Shown: piece by piece, positions 34,866 through 44,460 of the stretch | Numbering within the stretch: position 1 is the first letter of the stretch | Layout of the letters: each line of letters opens with the position of its first letter | Origin: Tetrapyrgos nigripes | Taxonomy: Eukaryota > Basidiomycota > Agaricomycetes > Agaricales > Campanellaceae | NCBI GenBank assembly: GCA_013368315.1 | Contig: JAACJM010000137.1 | Location: 1 to 64,000, forward strand | DNA: 64,000 bases | Reading direction: 5' to 3' | Made by a program: the position numbers and the translations under genes | The notes under the pieces: model-generated | The model's database searches: none | Seen by the model: only the letters and a program-made list of their open reading frames with translations | Told to the model about the DNA's origin: nothing

Positions 34866-35505
34866 CATTGTATCAGGCTATAGCACAGATATTTTATAAA
34901 AGTTTATGCAAAAATCGCGGTTATAACTGTGAATGCTATCTTATCAAAAACGACGGATGATCCTTGCCTACGCGGTATTTGTAAGCGACCTGCCATTCTC
35001 AGCATTGGTAGCTCATGGACCATCCACGGTCTCTGGTCTGTACTTCGGAAAATGCCCTCTCTCGGCGCTCACCTGCCGTCGGGTTTTTCGGAAAACGTTC
35101 TGGGCTCGGGCTATTCAGGAAATTCTTTGGGCTCGGGCTACATGGTGTACCCGACCCCCTGGGAATATTTCCGCCCTGCTTGGGCACGCACTCCATTGCA
35201 ATATTGCACCTATACGTGCACACCGATCACATTAGTACACTGCAGTGTAAGTAGTGCACTGTAGTGGTACATAGATAAAAATTTGAATTGCCTTCTGGCT
35301 TTGGGCTATTCACAATCGGTGCACGCTATTAGGGGCTGCACCCAACATGGGAATATTTCCCGCCCTGCTTGGGCACCGGCCCAATCCGTGCATATACTGC
35401 GTTCATCGTTATAGATATGCACCATAGTACTCTGTATGTGGACCCCCTGGGACTATTCCAGCCCGGCTTGGGTACCCGCCCACAGCCTATCTCACAGCAT
35501 CCTGC
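34866..35505 (-). repeat. Inner inverted-repeat arm, right copy
   Basis: Complement of the arm at 26912-27568. It begins immediately after the pogo terminus and its TA. The three CCCAAGC(A/C)GGGC words are kept. An extra ~100 bp relative to the left arm lies near 35265-35345. Confidence 0.85.
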
Positions 35506-35700
35506 GCTAGTAGCTTATATACAGACTAAATTTTACGAGGCCTCTTATTGCACTTTGCAAATATAATGGTCGATCGAAAAAAAAAAAAAGTCTTTGAGGT
35601 CCGAGGTCAAGGGGTCATAAGTGATTAGTCATAAGTTACTTGTAATACTAATAGGGCGAAAGAGCTTCTCGTCATCACCAACAGTGACCGCCATCCACTC

Positions 35701-36767
35701 ATGGGCAACCGTCGCATTTCGGATGCCGCAAAGCGTATCGCCCTCAAGCTTGATGCCCGGGATCCCAACGTACCTCTTCACACTGACGAAATACTCAAAA
35801 TCTGTGACATGTCAATCTATACACTGAAACGAGCTCATAAACGATGGAAAACAACTGGGAATGTAGCGAAAGCAAAGGCTGTTGGGAGAGGAAGACTGAA
35901 ACTCCTCCTGGAAGCAGATATCAAGTTCTTGTTGCGACTACGAGCCCATAATCCTGTCCGCTTCCTTGACGAGTATGCCCTCCTCCTTGAACGCTATCGA
36001 TATCTCCAGGTCGACATCACTGTTATCCATCATGTTTTCAAACGGCTGGCATTAGTCTGAAACGAGTACAACGTATTGCGAAGGAACGAAGTCCAAAGAA
36101 GGTTGCTGAGTTTATCTGTAGAGCTGCGGAGTTCTGCCCCACGCAACTTGTATCCATTGATGAGATGTCGAAGGATGATTGTACCTATGCTCGACTTTTT
36201 GGCCGGGTCCAGTTGGAGCGAGAGTAGAGAACTTGGTGCCTTTCATTCGGAAGAGGCGGCTGTCATTGTTAGCTGCTGTTGCTCTAGATGAAGGGATAAT
36301 TGCATCTCAGGTTATTGAGGGATCTTACACTCATGATGAATTCCTTCGGTTCCTTGAAGAAGACCTGGTGAGTTTGTAATCTTTTTGTGAGAGGATATGC
36401 TCAATCTGCCTCCAGTTGCCTGAAATGAACGCATATCCTGGTCCTCGAAGTGTTGTCATGATGGATAATGCCCGTATTCATCATTCAGAAGAAGTCACTG
36501 AGCTAATTGAGTCCTACGGTATGTTTACTTACCTTTTCACTATTAGTGGTCATTCCTAAATCAATGCTAGGCTGTCGCATCCTCTATCAACAACCATACT
36601 CTCTGCAATTCCAGCCTATCTCAACCATCAAGTCCTACCTTCATTGTATTGGTTTTCACTCATTTACTACCGACGCTGGAATATTTCATCAGTTATACGA
36701 GCTTTGTAGCTGGATTACACCAGAAATGACATGGGGATACTATCAGCACTGTGGCTATCTGTATTAA
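35701..36767 (+). pseudogene. Tc1/mariner-like transposase (DDE_3 type)
   Basis: Pieces in three frames give a full-length protein. An N-terminal helix-turn-helix region (GNRRISDAAKRIALKLDARD, ILKICDMSIYTLKRAHKRW) leads to LKRVQRIAKERSPKKVAEFI, VSIDEMSKDDCTYARLFG (first catalytic D), FIRKRRLSLLAAVALDEGII, EGSYTHDEFLRFLEEDL, VVMMDNARIHHSEEVTELIE (second D) and the ending WITPEMTWGYYQHCGYLY. Two introns are clean (36368-36415 and 36521-36570). Two single-base shifts occur near 36046 (AAACGGCTGG) and 36203 (GGCCGGGTCC). Where family members have YSPDFNPIE, this copy reads YSLQFQPIS, so the third catalytic acid is gone. It is therefore inactive regardless of the indels. Confidence 0.85.
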
Positions 36768-37204
36768 TAACATGCGGGAATAACAAAATGTAACGTAACC
36801 AACTGGCGTGATAAAGTCCTCCATGTCTGAGGCTTTGTGTATGTAGATAGCTTCTGCTCGTACAACAGCTGGTTTCTTGGCATTTGCTCGTCTCTTCTCG
36901 TTAGGTCCAAGTGGAGGAAATATAGGCTGTATAGAGGGGATGACATGGATTCCAAGCCCATCATTGTATGCTGAGGCTAAAGCAGAGGAAGATATCTACA
37001 TCTGATCTCCATCACAGGGAGTCATGACTCACATTGAGCTAGCCTTGATTCGTATTCTATTTGGTGTTCTTCCAAGCTGCGCATGTCTTCCAAATCCTCC
37101 TGTGTATATTCGTGGACTCCTCCATTGTTTTGCAAGTAAAACTCCCAGTTATCGATCTCCAGTTGATGCTCGGGGCTTTGGGAGCCATCTGTTGCTGTAG
37201 ACAT
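36693..37204 (-). CDS. Passenger gene of the Tc1-type element, unknown function
   Basis: Exon 1 (37204-37033) begins ATG and encodes ATDGSQSPEHQLEIDNWEFY and EYTQEDLEDMRSLEEHQIEY. A 56-bp intron with GTGAGT...GCTTTAG borders joins it in frame to exon 2 (36976 downward): SAYNDGLGIHVIPSIQPIFP, PNEKRRANAKKPAVVRAEAI, YIHKASDMEDFITPVGYVTF, remaining open to a TAA at 36693. The predicted product is ~151 aa, or shorter if a further intron lies after TPVG. The gene lies wholly between the TIRs, converges on the transposase and overlaps its last 75 bp. Composition is normal for a protein and there are no internal stops. I do not recognise a domain. Confidence 0.6.
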
Positions 37205-37385
37205 GTTGACAAGGTAAGGGCAGCAACAATAAGGACAGTGTCAGCGACGACGACGACGAGAAGCCCTTCACCCTATTAGTATTACAAGTAACTTATGACT
37301 AATCGCTTATGACCCCTTGACCTCGGACCTCAAAGACTTTTTTTTTTTTGATCAACCATTATATTTGCAAAGCGCAATAAAGGCC

Positions 37386-38425
37386 GAGTTAACTTATGTC
37401 GACCTCGCAATTGAGTAGCAAAATTTTACCACGACCTCAAACTCCCACCCCTTTTCCGGTGTCTACCCTTCCCGACCAACCGAGATTCTAGAATAGAATC
37501 AGTCTGGACCGTTGACGTCATCATGCCAGTGTGTCAACCTCTTCCCTGTCTGAGTCTCCACCCTTCGCATTTCACAACTGCCATGGCCCAATCCAGACCC
37601 CAACCCTTGCGTCGTGTCTTAATTCTTCATATCCTCACTGTCCTACAGAAGAAGAGCCGACGTACGCCCAACATATACAGAATGACTCACCTAGAATGGT
37701 CCAATCTAGACGTGATGCGAATTAAGAAGAATCGGGTATCAATCCCCTGAAGAAGTTTGTGTTGGATTGGACAAAGAATAATTTGGAGCTTTGGTTCAAA
37801 AAGTTTAGGTGCAGAGGGTGAAGGATTTGGCGTTGTCAATGGAGGGGCAGTTTGAGGTGCAGGTTCTGATTAGGTCGCCTTATTCCAGGGACGAAGACTA
37901 GAGATGAATGTGAATGAGTATGCATTTCTTTTGTAGTATCTTTGGTTCCATGGCTCGCTCTTGAAGTTGATAGGTTGTAGTATAGGCTTATACAACTTGT
38001 ATGGTACTTATATCTGAATGAATTCTTCTTTCGTTGCCATGAGTTTGATTCCGATAATGTACTTCACTATTTGCTCTGCACTCAGAAGCCTTTCAAAGTC
38101 GAAAATAACTGTGACTACATGCTTGTAGTTTTTTATCAATCAGCGCAAGCTCCGAGTCCATTGTCTCCCATGTACGTGCACCTGGTGAATTATTATTAAT
38201 ATTACCCAGAACAAGAAATCAGTTCATTACACGCCCGTAGCATGGGAGAGCCCAAACTGTTCAGGACTCACACAGCTTCACCAACCGAGCCACAGCACGC
38301 CCAATGTTTCGACTCAGGACCTAGAGGTCACATAGATGTTAGTAGTTGTATCGATATACATACTCATCAGAATAGTAAAGAGAGATTCTGATGCACGACG
38401 CACGTACAAGGTAGTCTCTCACAGC
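37386..38425. other. Unassigned region
   Basis: CT-rich leader-like sequence to ~37560, then a short open stretch without recognisable protein. Nothing else is supported. Confidence 0.4.
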
Positions 38426-38459
38426 CAGACCCTAACGAACCTAACGAAGTTAGGGTCTG
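38426..38459. repeat. Hairpin with 11-bp perfect arms
   Basis: CAGACCCTAAC faces GTTAGGGTCTG across a 12-base loop that itself repeats CCTAACGAA. It may be a MITE relic or a structural element. Confidence 0.6.
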
Positions 38460-39104
38460 TCAATAACCTGAAGGGCCGTGGGTTGTGTGAAATTGCTTAC
38501 CTAAATATAGTCACGTGTGACGGCAAAACCTTCAGTTTCTCGCGTTTCTGAAGCGGAATATCCTTGAATTTTGCCTTAGACGTATCCTGAACCCAACCAG
38601 TTTATTATATTGACATTAGATGTAGTAAAATTGGGCAAACATGGTGAAAGTAACTGCTGTTTGTTGGGCTTCTGAGTGTGGCTGTGCACTGCAAGACGCG
38701 GCTGCCTCAACCTTCCCTTGTCGAAAGCCAGTGCTCAACAGCTTCATATCCCAGTATAAATTTGATCTTCCACTAGAAAATGGTGTGCTTAAGCAGCTTA
38801 AGCATTTTACATGTGTAAGAACAGCTGAGGTACAGACCAAAGAGGATTCCGTTGAATTCAAACCCCGCTAATGTTACGTAATCTCGTCACACAACCCACA
38901 GTGGTCGCGCTTACTCTCAGACTACGTACAAGGCGCAGGCTGCACACAGGAACAGTAACGCTTAGCAAGATACCGTTGGAATTAAGATATCGTTACTAAA
39001 TACGTCAACGACTCCAAAGCCACCTAGATAATCGTATCGTGGCATCAAAGAAATAATGAGTGGTTAGTCTAGTATCTGATCAGCGTGTTGCTCCAGATAC
39101 TTAC
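38460..39104. other. Unassigned region
   Basis: Contains the small palindrome TGCTTAAGCAGCTTAAGCA near 38787. The rest could hold downstream exons of the small minus-strand gene that follows, but none is certain. Confidence 0.4.
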
Positions 39105-39204
39105 ATGGTGTACCCGCAAATGGGTCTGTGGCAGGAGAAGGGTCCGCAAGAACGAGAGTCTGAGCGAGTAGGAGGACGACGGTGGGGCTAAAAAAGTTGC
39201 GCAT
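39105..39204 (-). CDS. First exon of a small secreted protein
   Basis: From ATG at 39204 the minus strand encodes MRNFFSPTVVLLLAQTLVLA then DPSPATDPFAGTP. That is a basic start, a hydrophobic core and an alanine cleavage site followed by a Pro/Ser segment, i.e. a textbook signal peptide. The exon ends at a perfect GTAAGT donor. A possible acceptor (GTGTGCAG) ~190 bp on gives only a few more residues (SCALYVV), so the remainder is either very short, elsewhere, or lost. I do not recognise the family. Confidence 0.4.
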
Positions 39205-39772
39205 CTTAAACTTTAATTTGTATGGGTGAGTAGTTTACGAGGCCTTTAGGCTGAGTTTTCCCACGTATCCTATTGCCGGTCTCTACAATGCCGACAACCG
39301 AACGACTGGTCTAGGCTCACTACATGTCAGCATGACAAGTAAAGTAACCGAAATGCCTAGACTCAGTCTGGACTGGATCCAAGGACTAATGAGTGCCCTA
39401 TCACCCTTGCCCACCAACGTCACCAGAAATTACACCAAACATGACAGCCCACCAACAGCCCACCGGAACGTGTCAACCACATCAACAACCCAATGACCAT
39501 TCTTCTAGAAGTTAGTTATATGTGTATACTTGGGGGTAAGAGGCCAAGCTATGCTGGCAGGAATGATTACTATGTTTTCAATCTTACACTTACTTTGGGC
39601 TGTAATTTGTCAATAATGTATAACTCCAACCAAAGGTTCTGTAATGCATATCTGGACTCTCTGAACAAAAGTCATTGTAAGTCATAACTGGGGTAGTGGG
39701 CTTTCTTTTGCTCTCATTCTGGATTTAAATGCAGCGAACATGGGCTCACAACATGTTTACATCCTTAGTCAA
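39205..39772. other. Upstream region of the small secreted gene
   Basis: Holds TTTACGAGGCCTTTAGGCTG near 39236, akin to the dispersed tail motif. No gene recognised. Confidence 0.4.
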
Positions 39773-40310
39773 CTTCCCTCCACTCACATACCCTCCCCTC
39801 ATCCCCATAAATTCATATCTATGTCCAGACCAGCTATCACTGTGGGGTTTCTTTCCCTCTTATTCTTGAACTCAATGAGGCCAGAATGGCCCCACAACAG
39901 AAATAAATCATGGTCAACTCCCCTCCACTTGCATACCCTCCTCATCACCCCTCCCACAAACTCATATCTCCATGTTCAGACCACTTATCACTGCAGGATT
40001 TCCCCCCCTCTTATTCTAGATTTTAATGAGGCCATAATGTGCCTACAGCAGATATACATCCTTGATCAAACTTCCCTCCACTCACTTACCCCCCCTCACC
40101 CACCATACACTCATATCTCCATGACCAGACCACCTATCACTGTGAAGTTTTTTTCCCTCTTATCCTTGAGTCCAATGAGGCCAGAATGGCCTCACAATAC
40201 AAATAAACTGGTCAACTCCCCTCCACTCACATATTCTCCTCCTCACCTCCCCACACAATCATATCTCCATGTCCAGACTACCTATCACTGTGGGGTTTCT
40301 TTTCCTTACA
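39773..40310. repeat. ~145-bp tandem array, about 3.7 units
   Basis: Units start at 39773, 39918, 40071 and 40216 with CT(C/T)CCCTCCACTCACAT. They share TCATATCTCCATGTCCAGAC, TATCACTG(T/C), TTTCCCTCTTATTCTTGA and CAATGAGGCCAGAATGGCC. A 211-codon plus-strand frame across the array is the repeat itself read as protein. Confidence 0.9.
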
Positions 40311-40407
40311 ATACTCCACTGTGCGCTGTTCACAAGACAAAGTTTCTAGCACCGCTGACATCGTGGTATGTATAGATATATTCCTGGGTAAATGATATAT
40401 GTGCAAT

Positions 40408-40428
40408 ACTAGCAAAACTTTTGCTAGT
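40408..40428. repeat. 21-bp perfect palindrome
   Basis: ACTAGCAAAA and TTTTGCTAGT flank one central C. It lies two bases before a longer perfect palindrome. Confidence 0.85.
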
Positions 40429-40430
40429 AT

Positions 40431-40495
40431 GACTCATAAATACTGAGCTTCCTTTCTTTTGCTGCAAAAGAAAGGAAGCTCAGTATTTATGAGTC
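40431..40495. repeat. 65-bp perfect palindrome with 32-bp arms
   Basis: The arms run from GACTCATAAATACTGAGC...TTTTGC to its exact complement with a single T between them. No mismatch is seen. It is 65 bp downstream of the stop codon of the helical secreted-protein gene, so the transcript could end here as a strong hairpin. Confidence 0.92.
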
Positions 40496-40559
40496 CGTGT
40501 AAAGTCCATGTATGAACAAAATAATGTCTGACGAAAAGGCCTAGTTATACTGTCATGGT

Positions 40560-41317
40560 CTAAAGACCAAGAGCTCCAAGTGTAAGTCCCAAACCAAGAG
40601 ACCCGAGGATACCAGCAACATTCAAAACCCTGCAATACAAGTCAATTCTACTGGTTCTGGGATGACGAATAGTCAACTTACAAGTTAGCCATGAGTTTAA
40701 GGACACCCTGAACAAGCGACCCGACTCCAAAGAGTACCCTGTTCAAGGATTTATCAACTCCGTTAAAAAGAGGTCCGACAACTGGAAGCTCATTGGCCGT
40801 GATGACAACGTTGTCCAAGGTGAGAGTGATATCCTAGTTGAGGCATCGATGGTCAAAATCCAGATATGCAGTTTACTTAGACTTGAGATACTTACTTTAA
40901 CGATCGTGGCAATGAGGTTGGCAGTGTTGTCGTTGGACTGTCTTTTGGCCTTGTCATCCACCTTACCCGATGCATGGATCCTGGACAGATCGTCGGCGGC
41001 GTTGTCGAGAGCTTCGGTCAAATCGTCAATCAGAGGAGACAGAGTCTTTGCGTTTGCGTTGTCGAGGTTCTCTCGAAGGTCGCGTACTGCTTCAGTATAA
41101 GCCAGACGTGCAAATCAGAACTACACTCACGAATCTGTGGTAGGATCTCAACCTGATCCTGGAGAGTATTCAGGACACTTCCGACAGTGATGTTTAGTTC
41201 AGCCCGACGATTCTCGACGAGGGTCACATCGTTGGAACGAGCCTGAGAGGTGGAAATTGGTTTGGAGGCGGCGATGGAGAAGATGGAGAGAAGACAGATG
41301 GCTTTGAAGAAGATCAT
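40560..41317 (-). CDS. Secreted, mainly helical protein (hydrophobic-surface-binding/SC15-like)
   Basis: Four exons (41317-41131, 41086-40896, 40833-40682, 40629-40560) join in frame with canonical borders and give 199 aa. A signal peptide (MIFFKAICLLSIFSIAAS) is followed by a helical body: LNITVGSVLNTLQDQVEILP, LSPLIDDLTEALDNAADDLS, DNTANLIATIVKDITLTLDN. A strongly hydrophobic, glycine/leucine-rich tail reads VGSLVQGVLKLMANLVLNVA then GILGSLGLGLTLGALGL. There are no cysteines in the mature part. Length, secretion and amphipathic helices resemble fungal hydrophobic-surface-binding (HsbA-type) and SC15-type proteins, but I cannot confirm a specific family from sequence alone. The hydrophobic tail could insert in membranes or coat surfaces. 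The gene looks intact. It lies between the two outer inverted-repeat arms. Confidence 0.8.
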
Positions 41318-41414
41318 GATGATGAACTAGCTTGGTGCTACGAGGGGAATAAGAATGCGACTCTCGGAGTGGACATGAGTGGATAACTCTGAGGGTTTGG
41401 GAAGTCTCGGAGGA

Positions 41415-41424
41415 GATTTTATAG
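41415..41424 (-). promoter_or_regulatory. TATA box of the helical secreted-protein gene
   Basis: CCTATAAAAT on the minus strand lies ~100 bp upstream of the ATG, with a CT-rich leader between. Confidence 0.6.
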
Positions 41425-41749
41425 GTTTAAATCATCAGGCGAAAACTTACGGGTGTGCTGCTTACCCGAATCAAGATGCAGTATTCAAAACAATATGGAC
41501 TTGACAATGCGTATGCTTGATTGTCAGAGTATTACGAGTAGTCGTTTCTTCGGAGACTGGTCGCTTCTGCCAATTACATTTTTGAAGAACGAAATCTATT
41601 CCAGGTCTCCAGCAGCAAGCCTGGAGACTAATGAATCAAGTGAAAAAAGTTCAAGTAAGTATATAATAGCCTGCATAGTGAGTACTTAGCAGCTCCACAA
41701 ACGGAAAGCCGCATTTGCATGTGGCGTTTGATGCCCACTAACCAACCAC
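41425..41749. other. Upstream flank
   Basis: No further element recognised. Confidence 0.4.
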
Positions 41750-42245
41750 TAATGAAGGCTTTGTGGGCCACCGCTTCGCGTGGCAATAACAAGGCCCTTA
41801 TTTAGCTGGAATAGTACATTCAGTTTCATCGGCGCGACGATGATGGTAGAGGACTTGGGGGAAGAGGCCTCACTACGCAGGCAAGCACAATTACTATTTT
41901 CTTTTTTCGCATCATGCACTCGTTCATTGGGAGAGTACCGGTGTAGACACACACTCTCTCACTCACTCAACCGTTGTGCTGAGAAGGCACAAGTTCAAAT
42001 CTTGCAGCAGCTAATTGGTAATGAAAGGGGTGTGGGCCAATGCTACCTGTGGCGAGTACAAGGTCACAGGTTTTCCCTTGGACTAGACATTAATTGTATT
42101 CTCATTTCCTGTACAGACAGATAGAACAACTGCAGCTTTTTATTTGCAAAGTATTCTAGAGTATTATACTATTATTGCCAGTTAGGAATTCTGGAGATAA
42201 TTTTGTTGGTACACCAGTTCCAATGCCATCATACAACCATTCCTG
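41750..42245. repeat. Dispersed element with a tRNA-like 3' half and a coding scrap
   Basis: Three parts are visible. Near 41757 GTGGGCCACCGCTTCGCGTGGCAA resembles the motif at 42030. At 41965-42003 TTGTGCTGAGAAGGCACAAG followed by TTCAAATCTTGCAGC looks like the variable arm and T-arm of a class II (Ser/Leu) tRNA; no 5' half is present. From 42010 to 42245 the sequence is shared with 61745-62000, including minus-strand protein text (EWLYDGIGTGVPTKLSPEF). The whole may be a SINE-like or chimeric mobile element. Confidence 0.5.
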
Positions 42246-42263
42246 GGCAGCATCCTATCAGTG

Positions 42264-42392
42264 TTGCCGCGGTCCGGGTCGGGCCTGGCCCTTGACCCGA
42301 CCCTCGAGGGTCAGGCCAGCCCAGGGCCAGTGGCTATGCTGACCCTGCTGGCCAGGGTCGGGTCAGGTCGGGTCAGGTCCGGACCTGATTAT
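42264..42392. repeat. GC-rich GGGTC(A/G)GG repeat island
   Basis: Words GGTCGGG, GGCCTGGCCCTTGACCCGAC, CTGGCCAGGGTCGGGTCAGG repeat and partly invert, in sharply GC-richer sequence than its surroundings. Confidence 0.6.
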
Positions 42393-43033
42393 TCTCAAGT
42401 ATTTTTTTCTCTTAACAGACATAGTAGAACGAAGTGTATATACTTTGAACTTGTACTTCAGGTATGTATACTACTTGCGTACATAGTATTGGACGCTGAA
42501 ATGGCTGATCTATCATTGTAGAGCATGCGTCCAATCTCGGATCTTGCCGAGCGCTGCTCTTTTTGGTACATATGACTGTACCACGCTCTTCGCAAGGTAA
42601 GCACTCATAATATGTGCATGTAGAATCCATCATAATACTCACCATGACTCTTTACATTCCAAAATAGGTCATACCGACAGTCAAGGTCCAAGAGGGTTGA
42701 CCCCGGGTCGGCCTCCTCTCCATCGTCTGATCCTATAGCTCTTCTCAGAATGAGGTTGGACTGAGGAGATTTCAGTTGAGATTGGAAGAGAGAGAAAGAG
42801 CAGCTAAGTGCTGCCTTTAGGGAAAGATTGTTAGGGGGTATGATGAAAGACGCATTTGAAAAAGATAGAAGATGTTGCTGAAAGAGGAGACATCGAGGTA
42901 TGACAGTGTTGTGATGTTATAAGACAATGACATGATTGTTTGCCTACAGCCTGGCTACAAACCTGGAGACAAACAAATGACATAGGTATAAACGGGTAAA
43001 ATTGGAAGGAAGAATGGAAATAACCGGGGCGCC
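42393..43033. other. Unassigned region
   Basis: No supported gene. Ends at a dispersed repeat tail. Confidence 0.4.
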
Positions 43034-43098
43034 AATTAGACATAGCCACACGCAGAAACGCAGTGTAAAGAAACTCAGGCTCATTCTTCGGCCTCGTA
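43034..43098 (+). repeat. Dispersed ~60-bp tail
   Basis: CATAGCCACACGCAGAAACG, AGTGTAAAGAAACTCAGG and CATTCTTCGGCCTCGTAA; best-preserved of the set (others near 93, 14150, 22984). It abuts the end of the outer inverted-repeat arm. Confidence 0.65.
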
Positions 43099-43102
43099 AT
43101 GG

Positions 43103-44460
43103 GAATGCTCGGGGAATCGGATGCACATTCCCACGTCGATTGGGGTCGGGCCCAGCGGGCATTGCCCGCTTTAGCTCTAGTCCTTGGTACTTATGCACCA
43201 TTAACCGCACATTTGTTCAAATGTTACATATACGTGCACGCTACAACCCATTCGATGCCAAAATAGTGTAATCGAGTCCAATACTCACTTGTGATTACTT
43301 TGCAGCTGATTGGTTGGTTTTCAGTTGGTTTGCTGCGGCCCGCCATTCCTGCCGCTTTGTGCAATTCCATGTAAACCTGGACTCACGAGTGATTCAATAT
43401 TTGATAACTATTGTTAGTGACGCAAAAAGGTAATTTATCCTTCCCGTGGATTTATGGGTACCTATCACTCCGCGGCTGAGCAGAGCAATTGTGGCTGAAA
43501 GGCTTCACTGCGCATATAAATTCGGCAGCATATGTGATCCATACCGGAAATTGGTAGCCCAATTTGCCATGCATTCAGCTACCTTCTGCATCAAAATAGG
43601 TAGAATCAAGTAGATATGTACATGCAGAGCTCGACGTTAATTCAAGTTTCTGGCTCCATAAACAGATTTCTATCGCACCCAGAGCTCATAGATACAAGTA
43701 TTACACATCCAAGGACTCAAAAAAAGGTCTTTATTCGAAGTGCCAATATACGCCGGACATCTTGGTAAGTCATATATGCGTTGGTGTCTTTGGATGTTCA
43801 CTTTTTTCAAGTTTTGCATCTCAAGTTCTTTTAATACTCTACCAGTTTCGGGTGGCCGTCATATGCAAGGATGGCTTGTACTTACTGTTGTATATGCTAC
43901 CTAGAACATTTATACATTTTATTGGGATTTTAAGAGCACTACATGATACCTCTAATCCAAGGCGAGTGTCCCAAATTGACCATTTTATGACAGTTTTCTA
44001 TCAATATCCAAATATACTGTGATTCCCTCATTGTTTGGCCGCAAGAAATATTCATGAAGTGCAGTTACATCCTTGAAGACTATCCCGAACATCTCCGAGG
44101 TGAAATACGCCGGGTTGATTCAGCGTAAGGCGAGACCAAGACCGGGATGCTGGGTTAAGCGCCCAGAAAGAGCGTGCGAATTTATCGACTTTTTGCTCGA
44201 CTTTATTCATTTTGCGCGTTTAGGCATTCTCAGCTGGTTCTGAGAGTCAGAAACCACCTGAATATCGTGAGTACATAGGTGTCCCAGTTGTTACAACCAG
44301 ATGGAGTGCATAAGTGTGCCTAGTACTGCAACATTGGAGGTTGACTGGAGGGGTGTTTGACAAAAATTCGTCCGTAATTAGAACTTCGACGCTGAGTGAT
44401 GTGTGACCATGTCAGTGTCGAATTGTCAACCGCTGGCCCACCGCTTGGGCATCCACTCCT
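43103..44460 (-). repeat. Outer inverted-repeat arm, right copy
   Basis: Complement of 25445-26806. Both copies contain a CGCTCTTTCTGGGCGCTTA-type segment and a GAAATATTCATGAAGT-type segment in the same relative order. No coding capacity is recognised. Confidence 0.8.

Larger units (their letters stand above)
35539..37385. mobile_element. Tc1/mariner-type transposon with ~115-bp TIRs
   Basis: The left TIR (35539-35655) and right TIR (37270-37385) are near-identical inverted copies, including TTTGCAAATATAATGGT, an A/T run, GTCTTTGAGGTCCGAGGTCA, AGGGGTCATAAG and TTACTTGTAATACTAATAGG. They frame a transposase gene on the plus strand and a second spliced frame on the minus strand. Exact outer ends and the duplication are uncertain; GGCC is the last shared base group. 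Confidence 0.88.

Noticed and set aside
38426..38459. CCCTAAC/GTTAGGG words resembling telomere repeats
   Set aside because: Only two or three words arranged as a hairpin, not a tandem array. Chance or a small fold-back explains it better than an internal telomere.
39740..40375. 211-codon open frame on plus
   Set aside because: It is the 145-bp tandem array read as protein; the same TYHC/PEWPHN phrases recur with each unit.
41780..42124. 114-codon plus frame
   Set aside because: It crosses the tRNA-like head and a shared repeat whose protein-like reading is on the opposite strand.
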